Notes: generated from the letters alone by a model not told the origin. Shown: positions 17,281 through 25,230, counted from the stretch's first letter. The stretch is 64,000 nt of DNA from Sodaliphilus pleomorphus (GCF_009676955.1 NZ_CP045696.1:3229501-3293500); one strand, 5' to 3'. Numbers and translations are program-made.

Positions 17281-18228
17281 CTATTTTTCTTTAATCATGT
17301 CTTTGGGCTTTCGAAATCCGTTTTTCTTTCTTGGCCTGTTGTTTAATTTTTCGATGATGCTCTTGACATATAGCCTTGAAATTCCCCTAAAGTCCGTCTT
17401 CTTCGGAATATATTGCCTGATGAGCCCGTTCATGTTCTCGATAGCTCCCTTCTCCCACGAGCAGTACGGATGTGCGAAGTAAACTTTCGTGTTAAGTTCC
17501 CTCGCAATGATTTCGTGTGCGGCAAACTCCGGCCCGTTGTCTGTCGTTATCGACCTTACAGGCAACCCGCTCTCCCGTATGAGTCTCACCACGGCATATG
17601 CCAGTGGAACGGCCTGCTTTCCCGTATCGAGTTTCTCCATGAGCATAAAGCAGCTCCTCCTCTCAACCAGAGTAACGATGGCACCTTTGCCTTCCTTTCC
17701 TACGATGGTGTCCATCTCCCAGTCTCCTATGGTCTGTCCATAGTCCGTTTCCGGTCTTTCGTCAATGGAGAGGCGGTTGGGAATATGCGCCTTGGTGGTA
17801 AGCAAGGACTTTTGCCTTGGTCTGCCTCCATGCCTGAGGTGCTTTCGGATGTTGTCCCCGTAATGTGGGGAAAGGGCCGCTATCCAGTTGTATATGGTTG
17901 ACTTGGACACCGTGATGCCCTCTTTCTTGCCAAGCCATCCGGCGACTTCCTCCGGCGACCACTGCTCCTTACGGATAAGTTCAAAAACACGGCTGCGTAC
18001 ATAGGGAGCGATACGGCGATTGCCAGGTGTCCTGGCCTTGCGTCGTTTGACTTTCAATACGGCCGTACGTGCGTCATAAACGCCTTTAGCATTAGAATTA
18101 CGCCTTCGCTCACGAGAAACCGTGCTTACTGACACACCAATAGTCTCGGCTATGAAACTAAGTGAGAATTTCGTTTGGAGTAGCACACTTATTGTGTATC
18201 TTTGCTCCGAGGTTAATTGTTTATACAT
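17281..18228 (-). CDS. IS30-family transposase
   Basis: DDE transposase of 315 residues. The N-terminal helix-turn-helix (about 1-50) includes AETIGVSVSTVSRE, and a second HTH region has WSPEEVAGWLG. The catalytic triad lies in GDWEMD (D), TTDNGPEF (D) and SWEKGAIENMNG (E). Start chosen at ATG 18228; the GTG one codon upstream is less likely, and the second copy shares this ATG. The frame is intact, so the element may be active. Confidence 0.95.
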   Translation of the reverse strand: MYKQLTSEQRYTISVLLQTKFSLSFIAETIGVSVSTVSRERRRNSNAKGVYDARTAVLKVKRRKARTPGNRRIAPYVRSRVFELIRKEQWSPEEVAGWLGKKEGITVSKSTIYNWIAALSPHYGDNIRKHLRHGGRPRQKSLLTTKAHIPNRLSIDERPETDYGQTIGDWEMDTIVGKEGKGAIVTLVERRSCFMLMEKLDTGKQAVPLAYAVVRLIRESGLPVRSITTDNGPEFAAHEIIARELNTKVYFAHPYCSWEKGAIENMNGLIRQYIPKKTDFRGISRLYVKSIIEKLNNRPRKKNGFRKPKDMIKEK

Positions 18229-18314
18229 CACAATACAAAATTAATTAATCTTAGGGAGGGGAACGAAAGATCTCCTCTTTTTTTGTATTGCTTAAGTTAT
18301 CCGCCAATGCTCTT

Positions 18315-18333
18315 TGGGGGCTTCGCGCCCCCA
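18315..18333. terminator. GC-rich hairpin inside IS30, upstream of transposase
   Basis: TGGGGGC (18315-18321) pairs with GCCCCCA (18327-18333) around TTCGC. It is conserved at 50219-50237 in the second copy. Its place ahead of the transposase suggests it blocks transcription entering from outside; no T-tract follows. Confidence 0.45.
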
Positions 18334-18385
18334 GCCGCAAGGCAAACCTCCGCGGTGTTTTTCATGTTTTAATGCACCGCAGAGT

Positions 18386-18409
18386 TTTGCACTTCTAATT
18401 GGAATTAGC
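18386..18409 (-). repeat. IS30 terminal inverted repeat, right
   Basis: Reverse complement begins GCTAATTCCAATTAG and ends AAGTGCAAA. The copy at 50292-50315 differs by one base. Confidence 0.85.
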
Positions 18410-18414
18410 AGTTT

Positions 18415-18879
18415 ATGCGTTTCTGTCATTTGTTTGTATTAGCCCTTGCCCTGTTTGTGATGCTGGCGTGCACGTCTCGTGGCGGCAAGAAGGTAGCGGC
18501 CAGTTCTGCGACAGCAGCAACACTGCCGCCTGGCTGCGTTGATCTTTCGGGCGGTTATGGGGCCGACACGGCTTCGTCGGCCTTTTATTACCGAGGGCGC
18601 CTGATGGTGGTGAGTGATGCTGGCTCGTTCAGGGTGCTGGCCGACGGTTATGCAGCCGATGACTCGTCGGGCTATTTCGAGGGCAGGCCGTTCAGGGCGC
18701 AGTTCCCGCACACGTTGGCTGCGGTGGGTGGCGGCTATGCCAAAGATCGTTTCAGTGCCTATTATCGTGGTCGAGAGATTGCCACTGCCCAAGCCGGCAC
18801 TTTCAAGCATGAGGGTGGCGACACGGCCCGCGACCAGCTCGACGTCTACATCAAGGGCGTGAAACAGTATTCCCGTTAA
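18415..18879 (+). CDS. DKNYY-like repeat lipoprotein
   Basis: A 154-residue protein with a lipoprotein signal (VMLAC, cysteine at about residue 19). After it come four degenerate repeats of the type GGYGADTASSAFYYRGR, with Y-x-D followed by an aromatic pair and G-R, resembling the DKNYY family of unknown function. The start ATG lies five bases past the end of the IS30 element, and an in-frame stop at 18406-18408 inside the IS excludes a longer protein. The complete signal peptide shows the coding region was not cut. KdsC-like phosphatase follows 18 bases later. Confidence 0.75.
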   Translation: MRFCHLFVLALALFVMLACTSRGGKKVAASSATAATLPPGCVDLSGGYGADTASSAFYYRGRLMVVSDAGSFRVLADGYAADDSSGYFEGRPFRAQFPHTLAAVGGGYAKDRFSAYYRGREIATAQAGTFKHEGGDTARDQLDVYIKGVKQYSR

Positions 18880-18897
18880 AATGTATATTATAGATAT

Positions 18898-19422
18898 ATG
18901 AGTTCTATCAACTATGATCTGAAGAAAATCAAGGGCATCGCCTTTGATGTTGATGGCGTGTTGTCGCCATCGACGATACCTCTTTCTCCCGACGGCGAGC
19001 CATTGCGCATGGTGAGCATAAAGGATGGCTATGCGCTGCAGCTGGCTGTGAAGCATGGCTACAACATCGCCATCATCAGCGGCGGCAACACTCGTGCTGT
19101 GCACACGCGTTTCTCTGCATTGGGCATCGACGACATCTATATGGGGGTCGCCGTGAAGCTCCCCGTGTTTGAGCAGTGGCTTGCCAAGTGCGGCCTGAGC
19201 CGTGACGAGGTGGCCTTTGTGGGTGACGACATTCCCGACTTGCCCGTGATGCAGGCTGCCGGTCTATCGGTTGCTCCTGCCGATGCCGCCCCCGAGCTCA
19301 AGACAGTGGCACGCTACATTTCGCCCTGCAACGGCGGCTATGGTGTGGGACGCGACTTGCTCGAGCAGGTGATGAAGGCTCATGGCGACTGGCTCGACGA
19401 CAAGCACGCATTTGGATGGTAG
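18898..19422 (+). CDS. KdsC-like HAD phosphatase (KDO 8-phosphate phosphatase family)
   Basis: C0-type HAD hydrolase that in LPS core synthesis removes phosphate from KDO 8-phosphate. The 174 residues have motif [10 protein letters not shown] (nucleophile and acid-base aspartates), motif II IISGGN, and motif III/IV region [12 protein letters not shown]. The absence of a cap domain and the length fit the tetrameric KdsC family. Substrate assignment is by family. Maf starts 29 bases after its stop. Confidence 0.88.
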   Translation: MSSINYDLKKIKGIAFDVDGVLSPSTIPLSPDGEPLRMVSIKDGYALQLAVKHGYNIAIISGGNTRAVHTRFSALGIDDIYMGVAVKLPVFEQWLAKCGLSRDEVAFVGDDIPDLPVMQAAGLSVAPADAAPELKTVARYISPCNGGYGVGRDLLEQVMKAHGDWLDDKHAFGW

Positions 19423-19451
19423 GTTTAAAAAAAGTGTTTTCTTTACATATT

Positions 19452-20027
19452 ATGTTAGACAATTTAAAGAAATATGATATCGTTCTGGCCAGTGGTTCAC
19501 CACGCAGGCGAGAGTTGCTTGAAGGGCTTGGACTAAGTTTTCGGGTCGAGGTAATAAAGGGCATCAAAGAGTGCTATCCGCCTACACTGCCAGTAGATGA
19601 AGTGCCCGAATATCTCTCCCGGCTCAAGTCTCATGCCTATAATGTGACCGGCAACGAGCTTCTCATCACTGCCGATACCGTTGTTGTGCTTGGCGGTGAG
19701 TTGATAGGCAAGCCCCACGGCGAGCAGGAAGCGCGTGAAATGCTGCACAAGCTCTCGGGCAACACCCACACTGTGGTTACAGGCGTCACCATTGCCACTG
19801 TGCACGGGTCAGCATCGTTCAGCTGCAAGTCGCAGGTGGAATTTGCCGTGCTCACCGACGAGGAAATTGATTACTATGTCGACCGTTACCAGCCTCTCGA
19901 CAAGGCTGGCAGCTATGGCATACAGGACTGGATAGGCTACATGGGCATTAAGGGTATAAACGGCTCGTTTTACAACGTGATGGGATTGCCTGTGCAGCGC
20001 CTCTACTCGGTGTTGAAGTCGATGTAG
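19452..20027 (+). CDS. maf: Maf-family nucleoside triphosphate pyrophosphatase
   Basis: House-cleaning NTP pyrophosphatase, probably acting on dTTP, UTP or modified pyrimidine nucleotides, linked to septum control. The 191-residue protein has the Maf signature ASGSPRRRELL near the start, ADTVV in the middle, and KAGSYGIQ. I chose ATG 19452 (MLDNLKKYDIVLASGS). An upstream in-frame ATG at 19416 overlaps the preceding gene and would add 12 residues not seen in the family. Its 3' end overlaps the convergent ATP-grasp-like gene by 25 bases. Confidence 0.93.
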   Translation: MLDNLKKYDIVLASGSPRRRELLEGLGLSFRVEVIKGIKECYPPTLPVDEVPEYLSRLKSHAYNVTGNELLITADTVVVLGGELIGKPHGEQEAREMLHKLSGNTHTVVTGVTIATVHGSASFSCKSQVEFAVLTDEEIDYYVDRYQPLDKAGSYGIQDWIGYMGIKGINGSFYNVMGLPVQRLYSVLKSM

Positions 20028-21106
20028 GCACAATACTTCGTGTCGCTGAAAATGGGAGTCAGGTACAACCGGTTGGCTACCTCTCCGTCCTGAAAGCCAG
20101 TGCTGCTATGAGCGATTGAAAATTGGCCGCGTTTGCCCATCATCATTCCCACTGCGCTCGACACGACTCCCATGGTTGTGCGCAGGTTCATTTCCACGCA
20201 AGGGTCGAGCTTGATATCCCCCCTGTCGTCTCGGTAAAGAATCATGTCGATGCCCACGTGACCGAGGTAGCCGGGGTCGATGATTGTGCCGAGTATCTCG
20301 ACAAGGCAGGCCTTGATGTCGTCGATGGCGGGGCATTGTTTCTTTATAAGTTTTGATAAATTGCTTGTGGTTTCGACAAGGCCGTGGTTGTACTGGCTGT
20401 GGAAGTCGGTGCTGAAGACCGAGTATCCTACAAAGTCGACGTCGCTGCCATTGCAATAGAACTCCAAGGCAAAGTCGGCAGTCTTGTCGAGCCCTGTCTC
20501 GCACAGGAGCGAGCCTTGGCGCTTCAAGGCCCCGTTGCACCAGTTTCTAAAGTAAGGGTCGGTCGCATCTACAACGTGATACACGCCCTTGCCACTGCCT
20601 GACCATGGTGTTTTCACATAGCAGCCTGGGTGTCGACTTGCAAAGTCGAGCACAGCCTGCAGCGTGTCGACTTCGACAGGAACAGGAGAGAATTTCTTTT
20701 CAAGCCGTTGTTCAAGTTCGTGGTGTATTAAGATGGTGGTGCGGCGGTGCGACAGTTGCCGCAAGTGGTCGAGCACACGCTCGGCGGGCAGACTCTCGGG
20801 CTGTGCCCCAAGCCTGATGAGCCGTTTGCGCTCTACACGGTTCCATCCCCACGGGAAAAAGGTGGCTGTGGCATGGTTCTTGATTTCCTGCGGCAGTATC
20901 GCCATGACCCGGCTTTGCATGTCATTCACCCACGACTTGGCCTCGACGTCGGGCACTACAAGCAGCGAGCCCGCGTCGGCATACCACAAGGGTAGTGCTG
21001 CGAGGTCGTGTTGCAGCTGCCTGGCATGCGGGGGAGCCACATAGTGGTCGCCGCCTTGGGCCAGTGCCAGGTCGTGGTCGGGATTGAAAAGGTAGATTTT
21101 CTGCAT
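20003..21106 (-). CDS. Uncharacterised ATP-grasp-like protein
   Basis: A conserved Bacteroidales-type protein of 367 residues with no assigned function that I know. It starts with MQKIYLFNPDHDLALAQ. An ATP-grasp-like glycine-rich segment YVKTPWSGSGKGVYHV lies near residue 165, and late metal/ATP residues may be in CVEMNLRTTMG near 310. This suggests a ligase joining a carboxylate to an amine or thiol. ATG 21106 is preferred over ATG 21115 because the promoter -7 (complement of 21115-21122) covers the upstream codon; the transcript would then be nearly leaderless. It has a 25-base convergent overlap with maf. Confidence 0.75.
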   Translation of the reverse strand: MQKIYLFNPDHDLALAQGGDHYVAPPHARQLQHDLAALPLWYADAGSLLVVPDVEAKSWVNDMQSRVMAILPQEIKNHATATFFPWGWNRVERKRLIRLGAQPESLPAERVLDHLRQLSHRRTTILIHHELEQRLEKKFSPVPVEVDTLQAVLDFASRHPGCYVKTPWSGSGKGVYHVVDATDPYFRNWCNGALKRQGSLLCETGLDKTADFALEFYCNGSDVDFVGYSVFSTDFHSQYNHGLVETTSNLSKLIKKQCPAIDDIKACLVEILGTIIDPGYLGHVGIDMILYRDDRGDIKLDPCVEMNLRTTMGVVSSAVGMMMGKRGQFSIAHSSTGFQDGEVANRLYLTPIFSDTKYCAYIDFNTE

Positions 21107-21114
21107 CTGGGGCA

Positions 21115-21122
21115 CAAAGTTA
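21115..21122 (-). promoter_or_regulatory. Promoter -7 (TAACTTTG) very close to ATP-grasp-like gene
   Basis: Complement of 21115-21122 reads TAACTTTG. Only eight bases separate it from the ATG at 21106, implying a leader of a few bases at most. No well-spaced -33 TTG is seen. Confidence 0.6.
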
Positions 21123-21154
21123 CTAATAAAGTCAACAAAAATCCTGCCAAAGCG

Positions 21155-21184
21155 TTGACAAGTGTGATTTATTTTTTAACTTTG
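21155..21184 (+). promoter_or_regulatory. Promoter (TTG-N19-TAACTTTG) of the small membrane protein gene
   Basis: TTG at 21155-21157 and TAACTTTG at 21177-21184, spaced 19 bases. The ATG at 21208 follows 24 bases later. Confidence 0.8.
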
Positions 21185-21207
21185 CACAAAAATATAAGAA
21201 ACTGAAT

Positions 21208-21411
21208 ATGAAAGCTACTTTATACAACGAGCAATCGCAACCCATTGAGCCAGTCGACGAGCACAAGCTTGCTATAGCAACCGAGAAACCTGCCAAGGTT
21301 GAGCCGCCTCGCCAGAGCTACTACATCGTCAATTACAAAACGCTTGTGAAGCCCACAATCATTGCCTTTGTGATTTTTGTGATTTGGATTGTCGCTGAGT
21401 TTGTGTTTTAA
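21208..21411 (+). CDS. Small single-pass membrane protein
   Basis: A 67-residue protein with a polar N-terminal half and one C-terminal hydrophobic helix (about residues 47-66, TIIAFVIFVIWIVAEFVF). There is no cleavable signal, so it is likely a tail-anchored or single-pass inner-membrane protein. It has its own consensus promoter, which supports a real gene. I do not recognise a family. Confidence 0.65.
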   Translation: MKATLYNEQSQPIEPVDEHKLAIATEKPAKVEPPRQSYYIVNYKTLVKPTIIAFVIFVIWIVAEFVF

Positions 21412-21477
21412 GGGCTTGAAAATTGGGTGATTATATCAATTGGCTGAAAAATTTCGAAAAAAAGTTGCCCAAAACTA

Positions 21478-21507
21478 TTGACAAGTAAAAAAAAGTTTGT
21501 AACTTTG
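21478..21507 (+). promoter_or_regulatory. Promoter of tRNA-Arg (TTG-N19-TAACTTTG)
   Basis: TTG at 21478-21480 and TAACTTTG at 21500-21507. The tRNA begins 65 bases downstream. Confidence 0.82.
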
Positions 21508-21572
21508 CAACCGCAATTGGGAAGGTAACCACAACGTAACCGAGACAATTGCTAGAGAACATTAAACATTTT

Positions 21573-21646
21573 GGCCCATTAGCTCAATTGAATAGAGTGT
21601 CTGACTACGGATCAGAAGGTTATAGGTTTGAATCCTATATGGGTCA
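21573..21646 (+). tRNA. tRNA-Arg (anticodon ACG)
   Basis: A complete cloverleaf of 74 bases: acceptor GGCCCAT with ATGGGTC and discriminator A; D stem GCTC/GAGT; anticodon stem TCTGA/TCAGA with loop CTACGGA (anticodon ACG at 21607-21609); T stem ATAGG/CCTAT with loop TTTGAAT. CCA is not encoded. A34 is expected to be edited to inosine, so this tRNA reads CGU, CGC and CGA. It has its own promoter and terminator. Confidence 0.96.
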
Positions 21647-21654
21647 CAATCAAC

Positions 21655-21698
21655 AAAGTCAACTGGTTTGTATTCAACTGGTTGACTTTTGTTTTTTT
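21655..21698 (+). terminator. Terminator after tRNA-Arg
   Basis: AAAGTCAAC (21655-21663) pairs with GTTGACTTT (21681-21689), followed by TGTTTTTTT. Confidence 0.8.
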
Positions 21699-21795
21699 AC
21701 TGAATTTTTCCGAGAAACCCTGTGTCGAGTTGGGCTCGACATGGGTTATTTATTTTGCTACCAGTAGATGATGGCTAAACACTTTATAAGATAGA

Positions 21796-22056
21796 ATGAT
21801 TGAAATCGACGATGGCAGCGACATGCTCGACGTGTGGGCAGTGGCCGACAGCATTGCAACTGTGGCACAGGCCGTGTGCCCCAGCGGGGTGTGGGAGCTC
21901 AGGTATTGTGGTGGCGGCACCTTTGTGCTTGAGCTGAATGCTCACTTGGGCAACGAGCAGGGATGCGCGGCTTGCGCCCAGTTTTACCAGCAGGCCGACT
22001 ATGAGGGCGAGGGCGAGCATGGCAGTCGCTTTGCAATAACTGCCCAACTCGATTGA
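21796..22056 (+). CDS. Small hypothetical protein
   Basis: An 86-residue acidic protein with two closely spaced cysteines in GCAACAQF and no signal peptide or membrane segment. Codon use (GAC, CTC, GTG, GCC) matches the neighbouring genes, which is why I prefer it over an overlapping open frame on the other strand. No family is recognised. It lies between the tRNA terminator and the HU promoter. Confidence 0.5.
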   Translation: MIEIDDGSDMLDVWAVADSIATVAQAVCPSGVWELRYCGGGTFVLELNAHLGNEQGCAACAQFYQQADYEGEGEHGSRFAITAQLD

Positions 22057-22073
22057 TTTAGTCGTTTCAAAAG

Positions 22074-22104
22074 TTGCACTTTGCCACTGGATTGATTAAT
22101 TTTG
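22074..22104 (+). promoter_or_regulatory. Promoter (TTG-N20-TAATTTTG) of the HU gene pair
   Basis: TTG at 22074-22076 and TAATTTTG at 22097-22104, 20 bases apart, 19 bases before the ATG of the first HU gene. Confidence 0.8.
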
Positions 22105-22123
22105 TGCTACATTTTTGTTTGTT

Positions 22124-22405
22124 ATGGAGAATAAGGAACTTGTTGAGATCATCTCGGAGAAGCTGGGTCGCAGCAAGAGCGACGTGGGCAAGCTTGCGAC
22201 GGCACTGTGCGACGTGATCGAAGAGCGCTGTGGCGCTCTCGACAGCGTGGCCGTGCCGGGCTTTGGCACCTTTGAGGGCAAGAAGAAAAACGAGCGTGTG
22301 ATGGTGAATCCCAGCAATGGCAAGCGCATGCTGGTGCCTCCAAAGATCACCTTGAATTTCAAGGTGAGCAATGTGTTGAAAACCCGACTTAAAAATAACG
22401 CTTGA
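22124..22405 (+). CDS. HU/IHF-family DNA-binding protein
   Basis: A 93-residue soluble nucleoid protein of the HU/IHF superfamily. It has the helix pair MENKELVEIISEKLG and the beta-arm region with VPGFGTFEGKKK and NPSNGKRMLVPPK, where the proline at the arm tip is replaced by a different turn. I chose ATG 22124; a TTG three codons upstream is less likely. It is followed five bases later by a larger HU-domain protein, so both are made together and could form a heterodimer. Confidence 0.9.
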   Translation: MENKELVEIISEKLGRSKSDVGKLATALCDVIEERCGALDSVAVPGFGTFEGKKKNERVMVNPSNGKRMLVPPKITLNFKVSNVLKTRLKNNA

Positions 22406-22410
22406 TCCCC

Positions 22411-23886
22411 ATGAACAATAAAATCACATTTCCCGAACTCGTCGACATGGTGGCCAAGAAGGCCGGTACCAGCAAGCGTGTGGCCGAATTGTTTCTTAAG
22501 GAGCTTTTCGCCACAGTGACGCAAGCACTCGCTGCTGGAGAGAGTGTGAAAGTCAAGGGTATTGGCTCTTTCAAGGTCATCCAGGTGAATGCTCGTCGCA
22601 GTGTGAATGTGAATACTGGCGAAGAAATTGAGATACCAGGGCACCGCAAGTTGACTTTCGTGGCCGACAAGGCCATGGCCAAGGCTGTCAATCAGCCTTT
22701 TGCCCAGTTCGACACTGTGGTCTTGAACGATGATGTGACCGATGAGCAACTTGCCGCTGTCGACCAGGAACCTATAGCATCGAGCAATACAAACGACGAG
22801 GACGAAGCACCCCTTGAGCAGACCCCTGAGGCCGGCAGCGAGAAGCAGGCTGAGGCCGACGTAGAGGAAGCCATGGCTGCTGTGGTTAAGAGCTCTGCTG
22901 TTCCTGCCGATGAGGCAACTGAGGACGAGCCTGCCGACGAGCAGATAGAGACTCCTCCTGCCTTTGTGCCTACGTCATCGACTGTCGGGCTTTCGGCCCA
23001 GGAGTCAGCTGCATCATCCGAGCCACAACCCACAATTTCGCAGCCAGTGCAGCAGGATGATCAGGATGATCAGTCAGAATGTGAGGAGCCCATGGCGGGC
23101 GAAGACGAGCACACAGTGCAGCACTTGGAAACTGACGGTGACGGGCCAGTTGGAGATGGTGAGCACAGCCAAGAAGACGATCATGCGGTCGAGACTGCCG
23201 ATGACGATACCTGCGATGAGCAACTCGCCGATGACAATGACGGCCGCATCGAAGCCGAGAAACAGAAGCGGCGCATCATGCATCGCTCTTTGCTCGAGGG
23301 CTTCGTTGTAGGTGTGGTTACTACAATCATCGTGTTGCTGGTGAGCTATCGTGTTTACCTGATGAAGTGTCCCAAAGGCGAGCGTTCCGCCGTTGGTGTC
23401 ACGGCTGTCGACGCGGTAAAGCCAGCCCAGCCCAGTGCGCGCAAGATTGCATCGTCGCGTGTACCTCAGGGCAGGGCCGAGCGTGCAGCCACACCAGTTG
23501 CCAAAATCGAAGCTGCACCAGCAAGGGCCCAGGTTCAGCAGACGGTATACGACACCATCAAACCCAGTACCACGCTCAACCGCATGAGCTCTAAACACTA
23601 TGGCAAAGGTGTGTTTTGGGTATACATCTACGAAGAAAACAAGGCGGTCATCAACGATCCCAACATGATTCCCATGGGCACGCGGCTCGTGATACCCCCC
23701 GCATCTAAATATGGCATCGACAAGAACAATCCTGCCAGTGTCGAGGCGGCCAAGAAAAAGCAGTCGCAAATCTACAATCGCATGCTCAAGAAAGGCAGCG
23801 CAGCCGGCAAGCGAACGGTCAAAGCCGCCGTAGGCAGCGGCAGCAAGAATAGACATGTTGCTGGCAAGCGACATGCAAAACATTGA
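22411..23886 (+). CDS. HU-domain protein with transmembrane segment and LysM domain
   Basis: A 491-residue protein with three parts. Residues 1-90 are an HU/IHF domain (FPELVDMVAKKAGTSK, VKVKGIGSFKV, GEEIEIPGHRK). Residues 105-280 are acidic and low in complexity. A membrane helix (about 295-318, GFVVGVVTTIIVLLVSY) follows the basic KQKRR, predicting the HU part inside the cell. After a basic linker, a LysM domain at about 379-432 (WVYIYEENKAVI, DPNMIPMGTRLVIPP) should lie in the periplasm, and a lysine-rich tail ends the protein. The layout could connect DNA to peptidoglycan. Start is ATG 22411, not the TTG at 22402. Confidence 0.88.
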   Translation: MNNKITFPELVDMVAKKAGTSKRVAELFLKELFATVTQALAAGESVKVKGIGSFKVIQVNARRSVNVNTGEEIEIPGHRKLTFVADKAMAKAVNQPFAQFDTVVLNDDVTDEQLAAVDQEPIASSNTNDEDEAPLEQTPEAGSEKQAEADVEEAMAAVVKSSAVPADEATEDEPADEQIETPPAFVPTSSTVGLSAQESAASSEPQPTISQPVQQDDQDDQSECEEPMAGEDEHTVQHLETDGDGPVGDGEHSQEDDHAVETADDDTCDEQLADDNDGRIEAEKQKRRIMHRSLLEGFVVGVVTTIIVLLVSYRVYLMKCPKGERSAVGVTAVDAVKPAQPSARKIASSRVPQGRAERAATPVAKIEAAPARAQVQQTVYDTIKPSTTLNRMSSKHYGKGVFWVYIYEENKAVINDPNMIPMGTRLVIPPASKYGIDKNNPASVEAAKKKQSQIYNRMLKKGSAAGKRTVKAAVGSGSKNRHVAGKRHAKH

Positions 23887-23908
23887 CAATAGCGGTGCCA
23901 TGACGAGA

Positions 23909-23940
23909 GCGGTCACATTTCTCAGCCTAAATGTGACCGC
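23909..23940 (+). terminator. Hairpin after the HU gene pair
   Basis: A perfect 12-bp stem GCGGTCACATTT (23909-23920) with AAATGTGACCGC (23929-23940) and an 8-base loop. It lacks a strong T-tract, so termination may be partial. Confidence 0.65.
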
Positions 23941-24070
23941 GCTTTGGTTCACGTACTGTTGCGGCATGTTTTGCACTACCCACTACAGTGGCAATTTCAA
24001 CATTTAAGCGATTTAACTTAATTAAGTAAATTATAACTACAATCTTTATCACGTTTTTAGGGCAAAATCA

Positions 24071-24078
24071 TAATTTTG
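24071..24078 (+). promoter_or_regulatory. Promoter -7 (TAATTTTG) of the bat operon
   Basis: TAATTTTG 67 bases before the moxR start. The -33 region is AT-rich without a clear TTG. The 258-base gap before moxR holds only this element and the hairpin at 23909-23940. Confidence 0.6.
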
Positions 24079-24144
24079 CACAACAAAAATGGAGAATAAA
24101 AACAAAAATATAACGAAGTACAAAAAAATATATCATTTGCAGCT

Positions 24145-25140
24145 ATGGGAGAGTCTGTCAATATAAGAGAATTAAATGACTTAATTGCAAGTAAGAGTAA
24201 CTTTGTGAGCATGATACAACAGGGCATGGACCAGACTATCGTGGGCCAGAAGCACCTTGTCGACTCATTGCTCATCGCCCTGCTGGCCAACGGGCATGTG
24301 CTGCTTGAGGGTGTGCCAGGCCTGGCCAAGACCTTGGCCATAAAAACACTGTCGCAGCTCATCGATGCCAAGTTCAGCCGCATCCAGTTTACCCCCGACT
24401 TGTTGCCTGCCGACGTTGTGGGAACAATGGTCTACAGTGTGCAGAAAGAAAAGTTTGAGACCAAAAAGGGTCCTGTGTTTGCCAACTTTGTGCTTGCCGA
24501 CGAGATTAATCGTGCTCCTGCCAAGGTGCAGAGTGCTTTGCTCGAAGCCATGCAAGAGCGACAGGTGACCATAGGCGACCAGACGTTTGCTCTCGACGAC
24601 CCGTTTCTTGTGCTTGCCACCCAGAACCCGATCGAGCAAGAAGGCACCTATCCGTTGCCTGAGGCTCAGGTTGACCGTTTCTTGATGAAGGTGGTGATAG
24701 GCTACCCCAACAAGGAGGAGGAGAAACAAATTGTGCGCATGAACATCAGTCCTTCTCGGCCCAACATTCAGCCTTTGGTGAGTCCGCGCGACATCATCGA
24801 GACCCGCGACGTTGTCAACAAAATCTATATCGACGAAAAAATAGAACGATATATCGTCGACATTGTTTTTGCCACACGTTTCCCCGACGATTACCGCCTG
24901 TCCGACCTCAAGAGCATCATTTCATTTGGCGCTTCGCCGCGAGCATCGATAAGCATGGCGCTTGCAGCACGTGCCTATGCCTTCTTGCGAGGTCGCGGCT
25001 ACGTGATTCCTGAGGACGTGCGTGCCGTGTGTCACGATGTAATGCGCCATCGTCTGGGCCTTTCCTATGAGGCCGAGGCCAACAATATCAGCGCCGACGA
25101 GGTCATAAGCGAGATTCTCGACAAGGTAGCCGTGCCATAG
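24145..25140 (+). CDS. MoxR-family AAA+ ATPase
   Basis: AAA+ chaperone-like ATPase that works with von Willebrand factor A (VWA) proteins, first gene of the bat cluster. The 331 residues have Walker A EGVPGLAKT (about 54-62), Walker B LADEINRAP, sensor 1 ATQNP, and a lid with GASPRAS. Family members are thought to use ATP to assemble or activate VWA-domain complexes. A DUF58 gene follows after 90 bases, then batA-E. Confidence 0.93.
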   Translation: MGESVNIRELNDLIASKSNFVSMIQQGMDQTIVGQKHLVDSLLIALLANGHVLLEGVPGLAKTLAIKTLSQLIDAKFSRIQFTPDLLPADVVGTMVYSVQKEKFETKKGPVFANFVLADEINRAPAKVQSALLEAMQERQVTIGDQTFALDDPFLVLATQNPIEQEGTYPLPEAQVDRFLMKVVIGYPNKEEEKQIVRMNISPSRPNIQPLVSPRDIIETRDVVNKIYIDEKIERYIVDIVFATRFPDDYRLSDLKSIISFGASPRASISMALAARAYAFLRGRGYVIPEDVRAVCHDVMRHRLGLSYEAEANNISADEVISEILDKVAVP

Positions 25141-25230
25141 CGACCGCTTGGCTGAGCGTTGTGCTTAGACCATAGTCTTCCTATTTTTACGTGTGTCACG
25201 CAAGGCACCGTCATAAATGCTGTAACAATT

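Larger units (their letters stand above)
17251..18409 (-). mobile_element. Intact IS30-family insertion sequence
   Basis: A 1159-base element bounded by imperfect terminal inverted repeats: 17251-17274 and 18386-18409 match at 17 of 24 positions, sharing ATTCCA and AAGTGCAAA. It carries one transposase gene. A second, internally deleted copy at 49722-50315 confirms the ends. AG follows the right end and also precedes the left end, which fits a 2-base target duplication but is too short to prove one. The right end lies five bases before the start codon of the DKNYY-like lipoprotein gene, so that gene has probably lost its native promoter. Confidence 0.9.

Noticed and set aside
21549..21767. 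Open frame of 72 codons over the tRNA
   Set aside because: It runs through the complete tRNA-Arg and its terminator, a well-known false reading.
21784..22047. Minus-strand 87-codon frame over 21796-22056
   Set aside because: The plus-strand frame has the genome's codon pattern and the surrounding genes on that strand; I kept it with low confidence.
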